Shown here in pieces: positions 1 to 5,646 of a DNA stretch of 5,934 nt. The stretch is from an uncultured Thermomicrobiales bacterium (lineage in GTDB: Bacteria > Chloroflexota > Chloroflexia > Thermomicrobiales > Thermomicrobiaceae). The translations under genes and the position numbers were made by a program. Below the pieces are notes generated by a model, which was given only the letters and a program-made list of their open reading frames with translations, had not been told where the DNA came from and made no database searches. Within the stretch, counting starts at the first letter, position 1, and the number at the start of each line of letters is the position of its first letter. Location: the NCBI GenBank assembly GCA_937891245.1, contig CALAGB010000262.1, positions 1 to 5,934 on the forward strand, in the 5' to 3' direction.

Positions 1-248
1 CGATGGACAGCCAGCCGGTCGAATTGACCGCCAAGGAGTTCGATCTGCTTTGGTTTCTCATGCGACACGCTGGCCAGGTCTTCACTCGTGCGCAGCTGCT
101 TGATCAGGTTTGGGATTACGATTACTTCGGTGACGAAAGTACCGTTACCGTCCATATCCACCGGTTGCGGACGAAAATCGAACCCGATCCGATGCGGCCA
201 CGCTTTCTGAAAACGGTGTGGGGTGTTGGCTACAAGCTCGAAGTCTGA
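1..248 (+). CDS. OmpR/PhoB-family response regulator, C-terminal DNA-binding domain (5' end outside window)
   Basis: This is the output domain of a two-component response regulator, which binds DNA in the cytoplasm when its receiver domain is phosphorylated. About 81 residues are visible, and they match the winged-helix (Trans_reg_C) fold. The opening strand leads into ELTAKEFDLLWFLMRHAG (helix 1). VFTRAQLLDQVW follows, then the recognition-helix region STVTVHIHRLRTKIE. The closing wing is FLKTVWGVGYKLEV, the near-invariant hairpin ending of this family. The Met at base 3 is very probably internal, because a complete protein needs about 120 more residues of receiver domain with the phospho-acceptor Asp; the frame simply runs in from the left edge. 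The stop at 246-248 lies inside the possible start region of the histidine kinase, so the two are almost certainly co-transcribed and translationally coupled. Family assignment is firm. The target genes cannot be read from this window. Confidence 0.93.
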   Translation, partial: MDSQPVELTAKEFDLLWFLMRHAGQVFTRAQLLDQVWDYDYFGDESTVTVHIHRLRTKIEPDPMRPRFLKTVWGVGYKLEV

Positions 249-1497
249 CGACGGGACGACCGGCGCGATTCGCCACCTGCTGGGGGCGGTCATGCCGTTG
301 CTGCTGCCGCCGCTGGTAACGCTCGCGTTCGTACTCGTACTGGCTCATCACTACCTGGCAGCCGGTCGATCCGACCTGCTGGTGCTCGCGCTGACGTTGG
401 CGGTTTCGGGGCTTGTTGCCTGGATTCTCGGGACGATTGGCCTCGCGATCTTGCGAGCCGGTCACTGGGGCGACCTCTGGACCAAGGTGTTCATCCCGGC
501 GATGATCGGCGTGTTGACGGCGCTCGTGAGCATTATCGTCACCGCGCGCCTCATGTTCATCTCATCGCACGACCTGATTCTGCTTACCTTGCTTCTCATC
601 TTCAGCCTGGCGGTATCCGTTCCGTTCGCCATGCTTGCCGCGCGGATGCTGGCCAACCGCGTCGCCATCTTCGGACGCGCGGCGCAAGCGATGTCCGAGG
701 GGCGGCTCGATACGCGCGTGCCGGTCGACGGTTCTGATGAACTCGACCGCCTGGCGCTGCTCTTTAATCAGATGGCGATGCGTCTGGAAGAGGCGAGCCA
801 GCAACAGATCGAGGCAGAAGATGCGCGCCGGCAGCTGATCGTCGCGATTTCGCACGACCTGCGCACGCCGCTTTCTTCCATTCAGGCGATGGTCGAAGCG
901 ATCGAGGACGAGGTGGTCGATGGCGAGACGGCGCGCTACTACCTCAGTCAGATTCTCGTCGAAACGCGCGGCCTGGGCCTACTGATCAACGATCTTTTCG
1001 AACTCGCTCAGATCGACGCAGGCGCGCTTCGTTTACACATCGAACGAAATCGGGCGGCGATGCTGGTCGCCGACGCCCTCGACACCATGCAACCGAAAGC
1101 CGAACAGAAGGCGATCACCTTACGGTGCCTTGGCGAGAACGAAGATTATGTCGTTCTGGCGGACAGTTCGCAGATTCAGCGCGTCTTCTACAACTTGATC
1201 GAAAACGCGCTTCGACATACGCCGAACGGTGGCGGGGTGGTGCTCAATGTGAGTGATGCCGGCCCGGACGTCGTCTTTACGATTGAGGATACGGGGCCAG
1301 GGATCGATCCCGACGACCGGCCGCACGTCTTCGAGCGTTTCTATCGCGCCGATCGGTCGCGCCACACCGACGGCGGGGCCGGACTTGGCCTGGCGATCGC
1401 GCGCGGCATCGTCGAAGCGCACGGCGGACGCATCTGGACCGACGATTCACAAACCGGCGCCCGCTTTTCCTTCTCCCTGCCGAAGGTCGCGGATTAG
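223..1497 (+). CDS. Sensor histidine kinase with four membrane helices and HAMP, HisKA and HATPase domains
   Basis: This inner-membrane kinase autophosphorylates on His and passes the phosphate to the response regulator encoded just upstream. Four hydrophobic segments lie near residues 22-44, 52-77, 89-110 and 117-140. The loops between them are short, so there is no real extracellular sensor domain. A HAMP-like linker follows (about 141-190), then HisKA with the H-box SHDLRTPLSS (phospho-acceptor His211). The ATPase domain has an N-box (Asn324, Asn328), a G1 box DTGPGI (356-361), an F-box FERFYRADRSR and a G2 box GAGLGLAI (385-392). All catalytic boxes look intact. The start is uncertain. 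GTG at 223 overlaps the regulator by 26 bp and gives a short basic N-terminus before helix 1. ATG at 292 has a G-rich run (282-286) ahead of it but starts right at helix 1. I chose 223 for topology. The stop codon sits inside the terminator hairpin. Confidence 0.93.
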   Translation: MLATSSKSDDGTTGAIRHLLGAVMPLLLPPLVTLAFVLVLAHHYLAAGRSDLLVLALTLAVSGLVAWILGTIGLAILRAGHWGDLWTKVFIPAMIGVLTALVSIIVTARLMFISSHDLILLTLLLIFSLAVSVPFAMLAARMLANRVAIFGRAAQAMSEGRLDTRVPVDGSDELDRLALLFNQMAMRLEEASQQQIEAEDARRQLIVAISHDLRTPLSSIQAMVEAIEDEVVDGETARYYLSQILVETRGLGLLINDLFELAQIDAGALRLHIERNRAAMLVADALDTMQPKAEQKAITLRCLGENEDYVVLADSSQIQRVFYNLIENALRHTPNGGGVVLNVSDAGPDVVFTIEDTGPGIDPDDRPHVFERFYRADRSRHTDGGAGLGLAIARGIVEAHGGRIWTDDSQTGARFSFSLPKVAD

Positions 1498-1534
1498 CGG
1501 AGGGGGGCGCGACGGCCCCCCTCCGCTAATCCGC
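1489..1534. terminator. Perfect 20-bp inverted repeat between convergent genes; probable bidirectional terminator
   Basis: The arms 1489-1508 and 1515-1534 are exact reverse complements with a 6-base loop (GCGACG). The inner part of the stem is a run of six G paired with six C. The kinase stop codon TAG (1495-1497) lies within the left arm, and the exporter's stop codon (1535-1537 on the minus strand) begins at the base after the right arm. The hairpin therefore fills essentially the whole space between the two converging genes. Neither side has a run of T after the stem, so it is not a textbook Rho-independent terminator. Possible roles are a U-tract-less or Rho-assisted stop, or a 3'-end barrier protecting both mRNAs. 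The repeat is seen directly; its role is inferred from position and stability. Confidence 0.75.
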
Positions 1535-3250
1535 TCAGTCCGCGGTGGGCTCGCGGGACGGGGCAAGCGTGCCGGCCGTCTCTTCGGTGAGGTTGACCTC
1601 GACGGCTGGTGGCGCGCCTTCCATCATGGCCGCACCCGCGTGATCGGTGAGACTCTTGCGCAGCGGGATCTCCTTCAAGAAGACGGTTACCGCCAGCGAC
1701 AGGAGCATGAAAACCATGCCGATGATGAAGAGATCGGTGATGGCGACCGACAGCGCGTCGCGAACCGTCATGATGACCTGGTTGTACAGCTGATCGCCCT
1801 GCGCTCCGAAGGCGGCAAAACTTTGCTTGACCTGCGCGACGACGTCGGGTGAAAGAATCAGCTGCGGGTTGTTGAGCGCGGAGAGCTGTTCCTTCGGCAC
1901 CGTGTTGGTGACATCGGCCGGCAGCTTGGCGTTGAACTCCGAACGGAACTGGCTGTTCATCAGCGAACCGAGAATCGCCACGCCGATTGTGCCGCCGATA
2001 TTGCGGAAGAACTGCAAGCTTGCCGTCACCTCACCCAGCTGGCGAACCGAGAACGCGTTCTGCACCACGATGGTAAATACGCTCATCGTCGCGCCGATAC
2101 CGAGTCCGGTGATGATCATATTGCGGATCAGTGCTCCGTTGGATGTATCGACCCCCATCTGGGAGAAGAGGAACATACCAACCGAACCGATCACCAAACT
2201 GACGAGTAGAATGCCCTTATAGCGACCGGTGCGTGACATGATCTGACCGCCGACGATGCTGCTGACCATGAAGCCGAGCATCATCGGAGTGAGGATCGCG
2301 CCGGAGTTCGTCGCGCTTTCGCCCATCACCCCCTGGACGTAGAGCGGGAGGTACATGATCGCGCCGAACATGCCGCCCGCGATCAGGAATGAGGCGACGT
2401 TCGATACCGCGAAGGTGCGATCTTTGAAGAGTCGCGGGCTGATGATCGGCTCGGCGGCGCGCAGCTCGATCATCAAGAAGACGCCGATCATCACGATCGA
2501 GAAGAGCAGCATGCTGACGATCTGCGGCGAACCCCAGGCGTATTTATCGCCCGCCCAGGAAAAGGCGAGCAGCATCGGCACCGTGGCCGCGATCAGTGTC
2601 GTCGCACCGTAATAATCGACCGTGTGGCTGTGAGATGACTTGATCTTCGGCAGTCCGAAGATGGCCGTGGCGATGGCGATCGCGCCAACCGGCATATTCA
2701 CGTAGAACACCCAGCGCCAGCCGAGGTTATCGGTCAGCCAGCCGCCGAGCGTGGGACCGACGATCGAGGCGAGACCAAAGACGCCGGAGGTCAGCCCCTG
2801 CCATTTTCCGCGCTCGGATGGCGGAAAGACATCACCGATGATCGCGAAGGCGATCGGCATCATGGCTCCGGCACCGAGCCCCTGAATCGAACGGAAGATA
2901 ATGAGCTGATCCATGCTCTGCGACATGCCCGAGAGCGCGGAGCCAACCAGGAAGAGGACCATACCACCGATGAAAAATCCGCGTCGGCCGTAAATATCCG
3001 ACAACTTACCGTAGATCGGCACCGTCACCGTTGAAGCGAGCATGTAGGCGGTGAAGACCCAGGCGTAGTGTGAGAGGCCACCGAGATCGGCGACAACCTT
3101 CGGCATCGCCGTGCCGACGATCGTCTGATCGAGCGCCGCCAGCAGGATACCGAGCATCACACTGGCGACAACCGGAATAATCACGCGAATGTTGACCGGT
3201 TCGACGACCTCCGCCGAGGCGTCTGCCGTCAACGCTTTCTTCTTTGCCAT
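1535..3250 (-). CDS. DHA2-family (EmrB/QacA-type) 14-helix MFS multidrug exporter
   Basis: This inner-membrane drug:proton antiporter probably expels hydrophobic or cationic compounds. It has 571 residues, normal for 14-helix DHA2 pumps. Helix 1 carries motif D1, LDQTIVGTAMPKVVADLG (40-57), which includes the membrane Asp41. Motif A is GKLSDIYGRR (81-90). The helix 4 motif B region is FRSIQGLGAGAMMPIA (119-134, Arg120). Helix 5 has the exporter-specific motif C, GLASIVGPTLGGWLTD. A polar loop of about 60 residues (432-495) separates helices 13 and 14, followed by helix 14 (about 500-525) and an acidic cytoplasmic tail. ATG at 3250 is preferred because AGGGG (3255-3259) precedes it and it begins MAKKK. 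An in-frame ATG at 3274 has no visible ribosome site. The marR stop is 29 bp upstream, so the pair reads as one operon and the pump is probably induced by ligands of that repressor. The actual substrate cannot be told from sequence. Confidence 0.93.
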   Translation of the reverse strand: MAKKKALTADASAEVVEPVNIRVIIPVVASVMLGILLAALDQTIVGTAMPKVVADLGGLSHYAWVFTAYMLASTVTVPIYGKLSDIYGRRGFFIGGMVLFLVGSALSGMSQSMDQLIIFRSIQGLGAGAMMPIAFAIIGDVFPPSERGKWQGLTSGVFGLASIVGPTLGGWLTDNLGWRWVFYVNMPVGAIAIATAIFGLPKIKSSHSHTVDYYGATTLIAATVPMLLAFSWAGDKYAWGSPQIVSMLLFSIVMIGVFLMIELRAAEPIISPRLFKDRTFAVSNVASFLIAGGMFGAIMYLPLYVQGVMGESATNSGAILTPMMLGFMVSSIVGGQIMSRTGRYKGILLVSLVIGSVGMFLFSQMGVDTSNGALIRNMIITGLGIGATMSVFTIVVQNAFSVRQLGEVTASLQFFRNIGGTIGVAILGSLMNSQFRSEFNAKLPADVTNTVPKEQLSALNNPQLILSPDVVAQVKQSFAAFGAQGDQLYNQVIMTVRDALSVAITDLFIIGMVFMLLSLAVTVFLKEIPLRKSLTDHAGAAMMEGAPPAVEVNLTEETAGTLAPSREPTAD

Positions 3251-3254
3251 TAAA

Positions 3255-3259
3255 CCCCT
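3255..3259 (-). promoter_or_regulatory. Ribosome binding site of the MFS exporter
   Basis: On the minus strand AGGGG lies 4 bases before ATG 3250. It supports this start over the in-frame ATG at 3274, whose upstream bases show no Shine-Dalgarno match. The spacing is slightly short. Confidence 0.5.
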
Positions 3260-3279
3260 AGGTTCCCTTCGCATACTGG

Positions 3280-3762
3280 CTAGCGCGCCTCAACGACATC
3301 GGCGACGTCGTTTGGCGCGACAATCGACGGCTCACAGGCGAACACCATGAGCCCATTCAGTCCCGTAACCAGCGACGAAATCGTCTCTTCGTCAAGCGCT
3401 TCGAGCCAACCACGGAGAACATCGTGACCGCCATGACGCAGCCGGTCGACGAGTTGGCTGCCGCTGGCTGTGGTTGACGCCAGCGTACGCCGACGATCGG
3501 CCGGATCTTCGGTCCGTTCGACGTAGCCGCCCTGCACCAGGCGATCGACCAGGTGGCTGGCAGTCGGCAGCGAAATGCCGAGCTTCTCGCCGGTTTGGCC
3601 GATCGTCGCGGGGCCGCCATATTCGAGCGTGAAGAGCGTCTTGAGTTGCGCCATCGTCAGATCGAGTTCCATCCAGTCCGGTTCGGCGCATTTGCGCAAC
3701 GAACGTAAGATCGCGTCGAATGCCTCCATAACCGTGTTAACTCTGGTTGCGTCGCTTGTCAT
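3280..3762 (-). CDS. MarR-family winged-helix transcriptional regulator
   Basis: A cytoplasmic dimeric regulator, 160 residues from the chosen start, which is normal for MarR. Helices at both ends (about 7-27 and 104-140) would form the dimer interface. The central winged helix runs from LTMAQLKTLFTLEYGG (35-50) through TIGQTGEKLGIS. The recognition helix LPTASHLVDRLVQGGYV (65-81) follows, then the wing ERTEDPADRRRTLA, containing the family's Asp-Arg-Arg signature (Asp89 to Arg91). Start ATG 3762 is chosen over in-frame ATGs at 3783 and 3801. It has a good ribosome site (3771-3777), and the promoter puts the transcript start near 3785, downstream of ATG 3801 and with almost no leader for ATG 3783. 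MarR proteins commonly repress their own operon and release DNA on binding small phenolic or drug-like ligands. Here the next gene is the exporter, which suits a self-regulated efflux unit. Cys25 and Cys143 could be redox-sensitive, but nothing in the sequence proves it. Confidence 0.93.
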   Translation of the reverse strand: MTSDATRVNTVMEAFDAILRSLRKCAEPDWMELDLTMAQLKTLFTLEYGGPATIGQTGEKLGISLPTASHLVDRLVQGGYVERTEDPADRRRTLASTTASGSQLVDRLRHGGHDVLRGWLEALDEETISSLVTGLNGLMVFACEPSIVAPNDVADVVEAR

Positions 3763-3770
3763 CGACCGCG

Positions 3771-3777
3771 TTCCTTT
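3771..3777 (-). promoter_or_regulatory. Ribosome binding site of marR, deciding its start
   Basis: The minus strand reads AAAGGAA, followed 8 bases later by ATG 3762. This match, together with the promoter position, decides against the longer reading from 3801. Confidence 0.65.
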
Positions 3778-3791
3778 CCTCATAACGCCTG

Positions 3792-3820
3792 ATGATAGCA
3801 TAATAGTTCGATGACGTCAA
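3792..3820 (-). promoter_or_regulatory. Sigma-70-type promoter of the marR-exporter operon, with a TGACGTCA palindrome at the -35
   Basis: On the minus strand the -35 is TTGACG (3815-3820, 5/6 match) and the -10 is TATCAT (3792-3797, 5/6 match). The spacer is exactly 17 bases. The predicted transcript start is near 3785, giving a leader of about 22 bases. The perfect palindrome TGACGTCA (3812-3819) overlaps the -35 hexamer, so a dimeric repressor bound there would block RNA polymerase. It is a candidate operator, possibly for the MarR protein itself. MarR operators are usually longer (about 16-20 bp), and I see no extended symmetry here. The promoter is well supported; the operator role is an inference. 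Confidence 0.7.
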
Positions 3821-3903
3821 TGTATTCGACCTTGTCGAGCAGCTTCATGAGGTCGATCCGAAATTGGGTGTGACAGAATGGAACCTTTTTGGCAATCGCG
3901 ACG

Positions 3904-3909
3904 TATAGA
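3904..3909 (+). promoter_or_regulatory. Possible -10 element ahead of the structured region
   Basis: TATAGA (3904-3909) matches the -10 consensus at 5 of 6 positions and would place a transcript start near 3916, at the foot of the first hairpin. No good -35 lies 16-18 bases upstream (bases 3881-3886 read GAACCT). Alone this is weak evidence for a promoter. Confidence 0.2.
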
Positions 3910-3971
3910 TAAGTAGAGAGGCGGGTCCCCCGAGTGCCGGCCTCTCGAAGCCCAAACGATATGGAGCGATT

Positions 3972-3994
3972 CCCGCTCCGCCCCTCCCCTTCCC
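3972..3994 (-). other. G-quadruplex motif on the minus strand
   Basis: The minus strand reads GGG-AA-GGGG-A-GGGG-CGGAGC-GGG, meeting the usual rule of four G-runs of at least three with loops of 1-7 bases. The same bases on the plus strand are a C-rich tract that shares its left end with the second hairpin. It lies about 90 bases upstream of the predicted dnaA -10 element. The motif is seen directly; folding or function is not shown. Confidence 0.5.
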
Positions 3995-3995
3995 G

Positions 3996-4032
3996 CGAAG
4001 ATCGGGCCGTCCGGCCCGGTCTTCGTTCGTTT
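3996..4032 (+). terminator. Intrinsic-terminator-like hairpin upstream of dnaA
   Basis: A 13-bp stem (3996-4008 with 4013-4025) closes a four-base loop, GTCC. The single departure from perfect symmetry is a T opposite G at 4002/4019, which pairs as G-U in plus-strand RNA but would be an A-C mismatch in the opposite transcript. The stem is followed by TTCGTTT, an interrupted T tract. Both points favour plus-strand termination. No plus-strand gene is visible upstream, so it either ends an unrecognised small transcript or insulates dnaA from read-through. Confidence 0.5.
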
Positions 4033-4059
4033 GGCAGCCTTCCACACCGACCGGCATAC

Positions 4060-4088
4060 TTGCAGCAAAGACGCAACGCTGTTAATAT
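4060..4088 (+). promoter_or_regulatory. Probable dnaA promoter
   Basis: TTGCAG (4060-4065) and TAATAT (4083-4088) are separated by exactly 17 bases. Each hexamer is an imperfect match to the sigma-70 consensus (3/6 and 4/6). Transcription would start near 4095, giving a leader of about 64 bases. It follows the terminator-like hairpin, so dnaA would have its own transcription start. Confidence 0.45.
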
Positions 4089-4101
4089 GGAGCCGGCAGG
4101 G

Positions 4102-4111
4102 TGTACGTACA
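4102..4111. repeat. 10-bp perfect palindrome in the dnaA leader
   Basis: TGTACGTACA is an exact palindrome a few bases after the predicted dnaA transcript start. That is a fitting position for a repressor site, but it does not resemble a DnaA box and no regulator is identified. Confidence 0.4.
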
Positions 4112-4141
4112 GTCAGAGTATACCGGCCGCTGGACGAGACC

Positions 4142-4148
4142 GGGGGAG
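4142..4148 (+). promoter_or_regulatory. Ribosome binding site of dnaA, deciding its start
   Basis: GGGGGAG lies 10 bases before ATG 4159. Together with the domain I alignment, it fixes this start rather than the upstream in-frame GTG at 3934 or ATG at 4087. Confidence 0.55.
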
Positions 4149-4158
4149 CGTTCGCGCG

Positions 4159-5571
4159 ATGCAACCGAACCAGATCTGGCAGGCGACCCTCGGGGAGTTG
4201 GAAGGCCAACTCTCGCGGGCGAACTTTGACACCTGGCTGCGCAACACGCAGTTGACGCAGTGGGATGGCGAACAGGCGACGATCGGTGCATCGAACACGT
4301 TCGCCGTCGATCAGCTGCGCAACAAATTTGCTGCCCAGATCCAACAGGCGCTCTCCAGCATCATCGGCCATCCGGTCGCCGTGCACTTCGCGGTCGTCAC
4401 CAGCGAACATCCCGCCCGAACTAAAACGAAGGCAACCCGCCAAACGGCACAGCATCGCGGGCAGGCAACGGCTCTGGCGACCGAGGATCCGATCGCCCCG
4501 GTTGTCGAGTCCCAGCAGCTGGAACTAACGAGCACGCCGGAGAATGGTCTGAACCCGCGATACGTGTTCGAAAAGTTCGTCATCGGCGCCAACAACCGGC
4601 TGGCGCATGCCGCCGCGCTGGCAGTTGCCGACAAGCCGGCCGGACAATTCAACCCGCTCTTCATTTACGGCGGTGTCGGACTCGGCAAGACACACCTGCT
4701 TCATGCGATCGGACATCGCGCGCTGTCGCGCGATCCCAACCTGCTGGTGCGTTACGTCTCTTCCGAAACGTTCACCAACGATATGGTCAATGCCATCCGC
4801 CAGAACCGGAACGAGGAGTTCCGCGGGCGCTATCGCAGCATCGATATTCTGATGATCGACGATATCCAGTTTCTGGCGGGGAAAGAGGGCACGCAGGAGG
4901 AGTTCTTCCACACCTTCAATGCCCTGCATCAGGCGGGAAAGCAGATCATTATCAGCAGTGACCGCCCGCCGAAGGCGATCCCAACGCTGACCGATCGCCT
5001 CCGCTCGCGCTTCGAAGGCGGACTGCTGGCCGATATTCAGCCGCCCGATCTGGAGACGCGCGAGGCGATTCTGGCCGAAAAGGGACGCGAGCTGAACATC
5101 GGAGTGCCGAGCGATGTGCTCGAATACGTCGCGCGCAAGGTGCAGAGCAACATTCGCGAGCTGGAAGGCGCGCTCAATAAGATCATCGCCCTGGCGCAGC
5201 TTTACCAGCGACCGATCACGCTCGAACTGACGGTGCAGGCGCTCAGCGATGCGCTCCTGGAGCAGCGCCGAAGGCTCATCACACCGGACCGGGTGATCGA
5301 CACGGTATCGAGCTATTTCAAGGTGTCGCACCTCGAGATGATCGGCAAGGGACGCGGCAAGTCGATCGTGTTGCCGCGCCAGGTCGCGATGCTGCTGCTC
5401 CGTGAAGAAACCGACTCGTCGCTGGTCCAGATCGGCCAGCTACTCGGCGGGCGCGATCATTCCACGATCATGCACGGTATCGAGAAGATGGAACGGCTGG
5501 TTGAAAGCGACTCACACCTGCGTGGTGATATCCTGACGATCCGCGAGCAGCTGTACGCGGATAACGCGTAG
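4159..5571 (+). CDS. dnaA: Chromosomal replication initiator protein DnaA
   Basis: DnaA is an AAA+ ATPase that binds DnaA boxes at oriC, melts the origin and recruits the helicase. It has 470 residues, the usual size. Domain I (about 1-80) begins QIWQATLGELEGQLSRANFDTWL, the standard DnaA N-terminus. Domain II (about 81-130) is a polar linker. Domain III carries RYVFEKFVIGANNRLAHAAA and Walker A GGVGLGKTH (171-179, Lys177). It also has Walker B LMIDDIQF (231-238), sensor I ISSDRPP, the Arg-finger region DRLRSRFEGG (Arg284) and sensor II NIRELEGALNKI (Arg333). Domain IV (about 372-470) ends with the box-binding signature GGRDHSTIMHG (430-440). No key residue is missing. The frame stays open back to a GTG at 3934, but those extra 75 codons overlap the promoter and hairpins and look like nothing in DnaA. 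The downstream neighbour is ppa, not the commoner dnaN. Confidence 0.98.
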   Translation: MQPNQIWQATLGELEGQLSRANFDTWLRNTQLTQWDGEQATIGASNTFAVDQLRNKFAAQIQQALSSIIGHPVAVHFAVVTSEHPARTKTKATRQTAQHRGQATALATEDPIAPVVESQQLELTSTPENGLNPRYVFEKFVIGANNRLAHAAALAVADKPAGQFNPLFIYGGVGLGKTHLLHAIGHRALSRDPNLLVRYVSSETFTNDMVNAIRQNRNEEFRGRYRSIDILMIDDIQFLAGKEGTQEEFFHTFNALHQAGKQIIISSDRPPKAIPTLTDRLRSRFEGGLLADIQPPDLETREAILAEKGRELNIGVPSDVLEYVARKVQSNIRELEGALNKIIALAQLYQRPITLELTVQALSDALLEQRRRLITPDRVIDTVSSYFKVSHLEMIGKGRGKSIVLPRQVAMLLLREETDSSLVQIGQLLGGRDHSTIMHGIEKMERLVESDSHLRGDILTIREQLYADNA

Positions 5572-5633
5572 GGCCCTTACCTCCTGTGTCCTTGTCCTGT
5601 TCCGGGCGAGAGGGAGACGATCAGTAGAAACTT

Positions 5634-5640
5634 GAGAGGA
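5634..5640 (+). promoter_or_regulatory. Ribosome binding site of ppa
   Basis: GAGAGGA lies 6 bases before ATG 5647, a good match at near-ideal spacing. In the rest of the 75-bp gap after dnaA I see neither a convincing promoter nor a terminator hairpin, so read-through from dnaA is plausible. Confidence 0.65.
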
Positions 5641-5646
5641 TTCTGG

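Larger units (their letters stand above)
3916..4032 (+). ncRNA. Candidate structured small RNA or orphan transcript end, unassigned
   Basis: Three hairpins follow one another on the plus strand. The first pairs GAGAGGC (3916-3922) with GCCTCTC (3940-3946), and CGGG/CCCG can pair inside it. The second pairs GGAGCG (3963-3968) with CGCTCC (3974-3979). The third is the terminator-like stem 3996-4025. A possible -10 (TATAGA) sits just before the first hairpin, so the stretch has the outline of a transcript of about 115 bases that ends before the dnaA promoter. I do not recognise it. It is not a tRNA (no TTCRANY loop), and I see no conserved core of SRP RNA, RNase P RNA or tmRNA and no T-box sequence. 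It may instead be incidental folding in GC-rich DNA. Confidence 0.22.
3763..4158. other. Gene-free divergent region between marR and dnaA
   Basis: This 396-bp stretch has no convincing gene on either strand. It contains the marR promoter on the left, three plus-strand hairpins in the middle with a C-rich tract that is a G-quadruplex motif on the other strand, and the dnaA promoter and ribosome site on the right. I looked for DnaA boxes (TTATNCACA, either strand). The best match was only 6 of 9 (CCTTCCACA, about 4038-4046), so there is no sign that this is the replication origin. Confidence 0.7.

Noticed and set aside
1253..1852. Plus-strand open frame of 199 codons across the kinase-exporter junction
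   Set aside because: It runs through the terminator hairpin and overlaps two well-supported genes out of frame. Its composition is low-complexity Arg/Gly/Ser.
3780..3848. A 22-codon minus-strand open frame ahead of marR, whose stop overlaps the alternative marR ATG at 3783
   Set aside because: The strong marR promoter lies inside it, so it would not be on the marR transcript. It has no ribosome binding site.
3916..3985. tRNA-like arrangement of hairpins, with a T-arm-like stem at 3963-3979
   Set aside because: The loop lacks the TTCRANY pattern, no acceptor stem closes the structure and no anticodon arm can be drawn.
3934..4158. A 75-codon N-terminal extension of dnaA beginning at GTG 3934
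   Set aside because: It reads through the hairpins, the predicted promoter and the ribosome site, resembles no DnaA domain, and the standard DnaA N-terminus begins at ATG 4159 behind a G-rich ribosome site.
3763..4158. Replication origin next to dnaA
   Set aside because: No cluster of DnaA boxes and no long AT-rich unwinding region could be found. Only one poor match (6 of 9) is present.
4525..5331. Long minus-strand open frame (268 codons) opposite dnaA
   Set aside because: It lies entirely antisense to conserved DnaA domain III and IV coding sequence and has the Arg/Leu-rich look of a shadow frame in GC-rich DNA.
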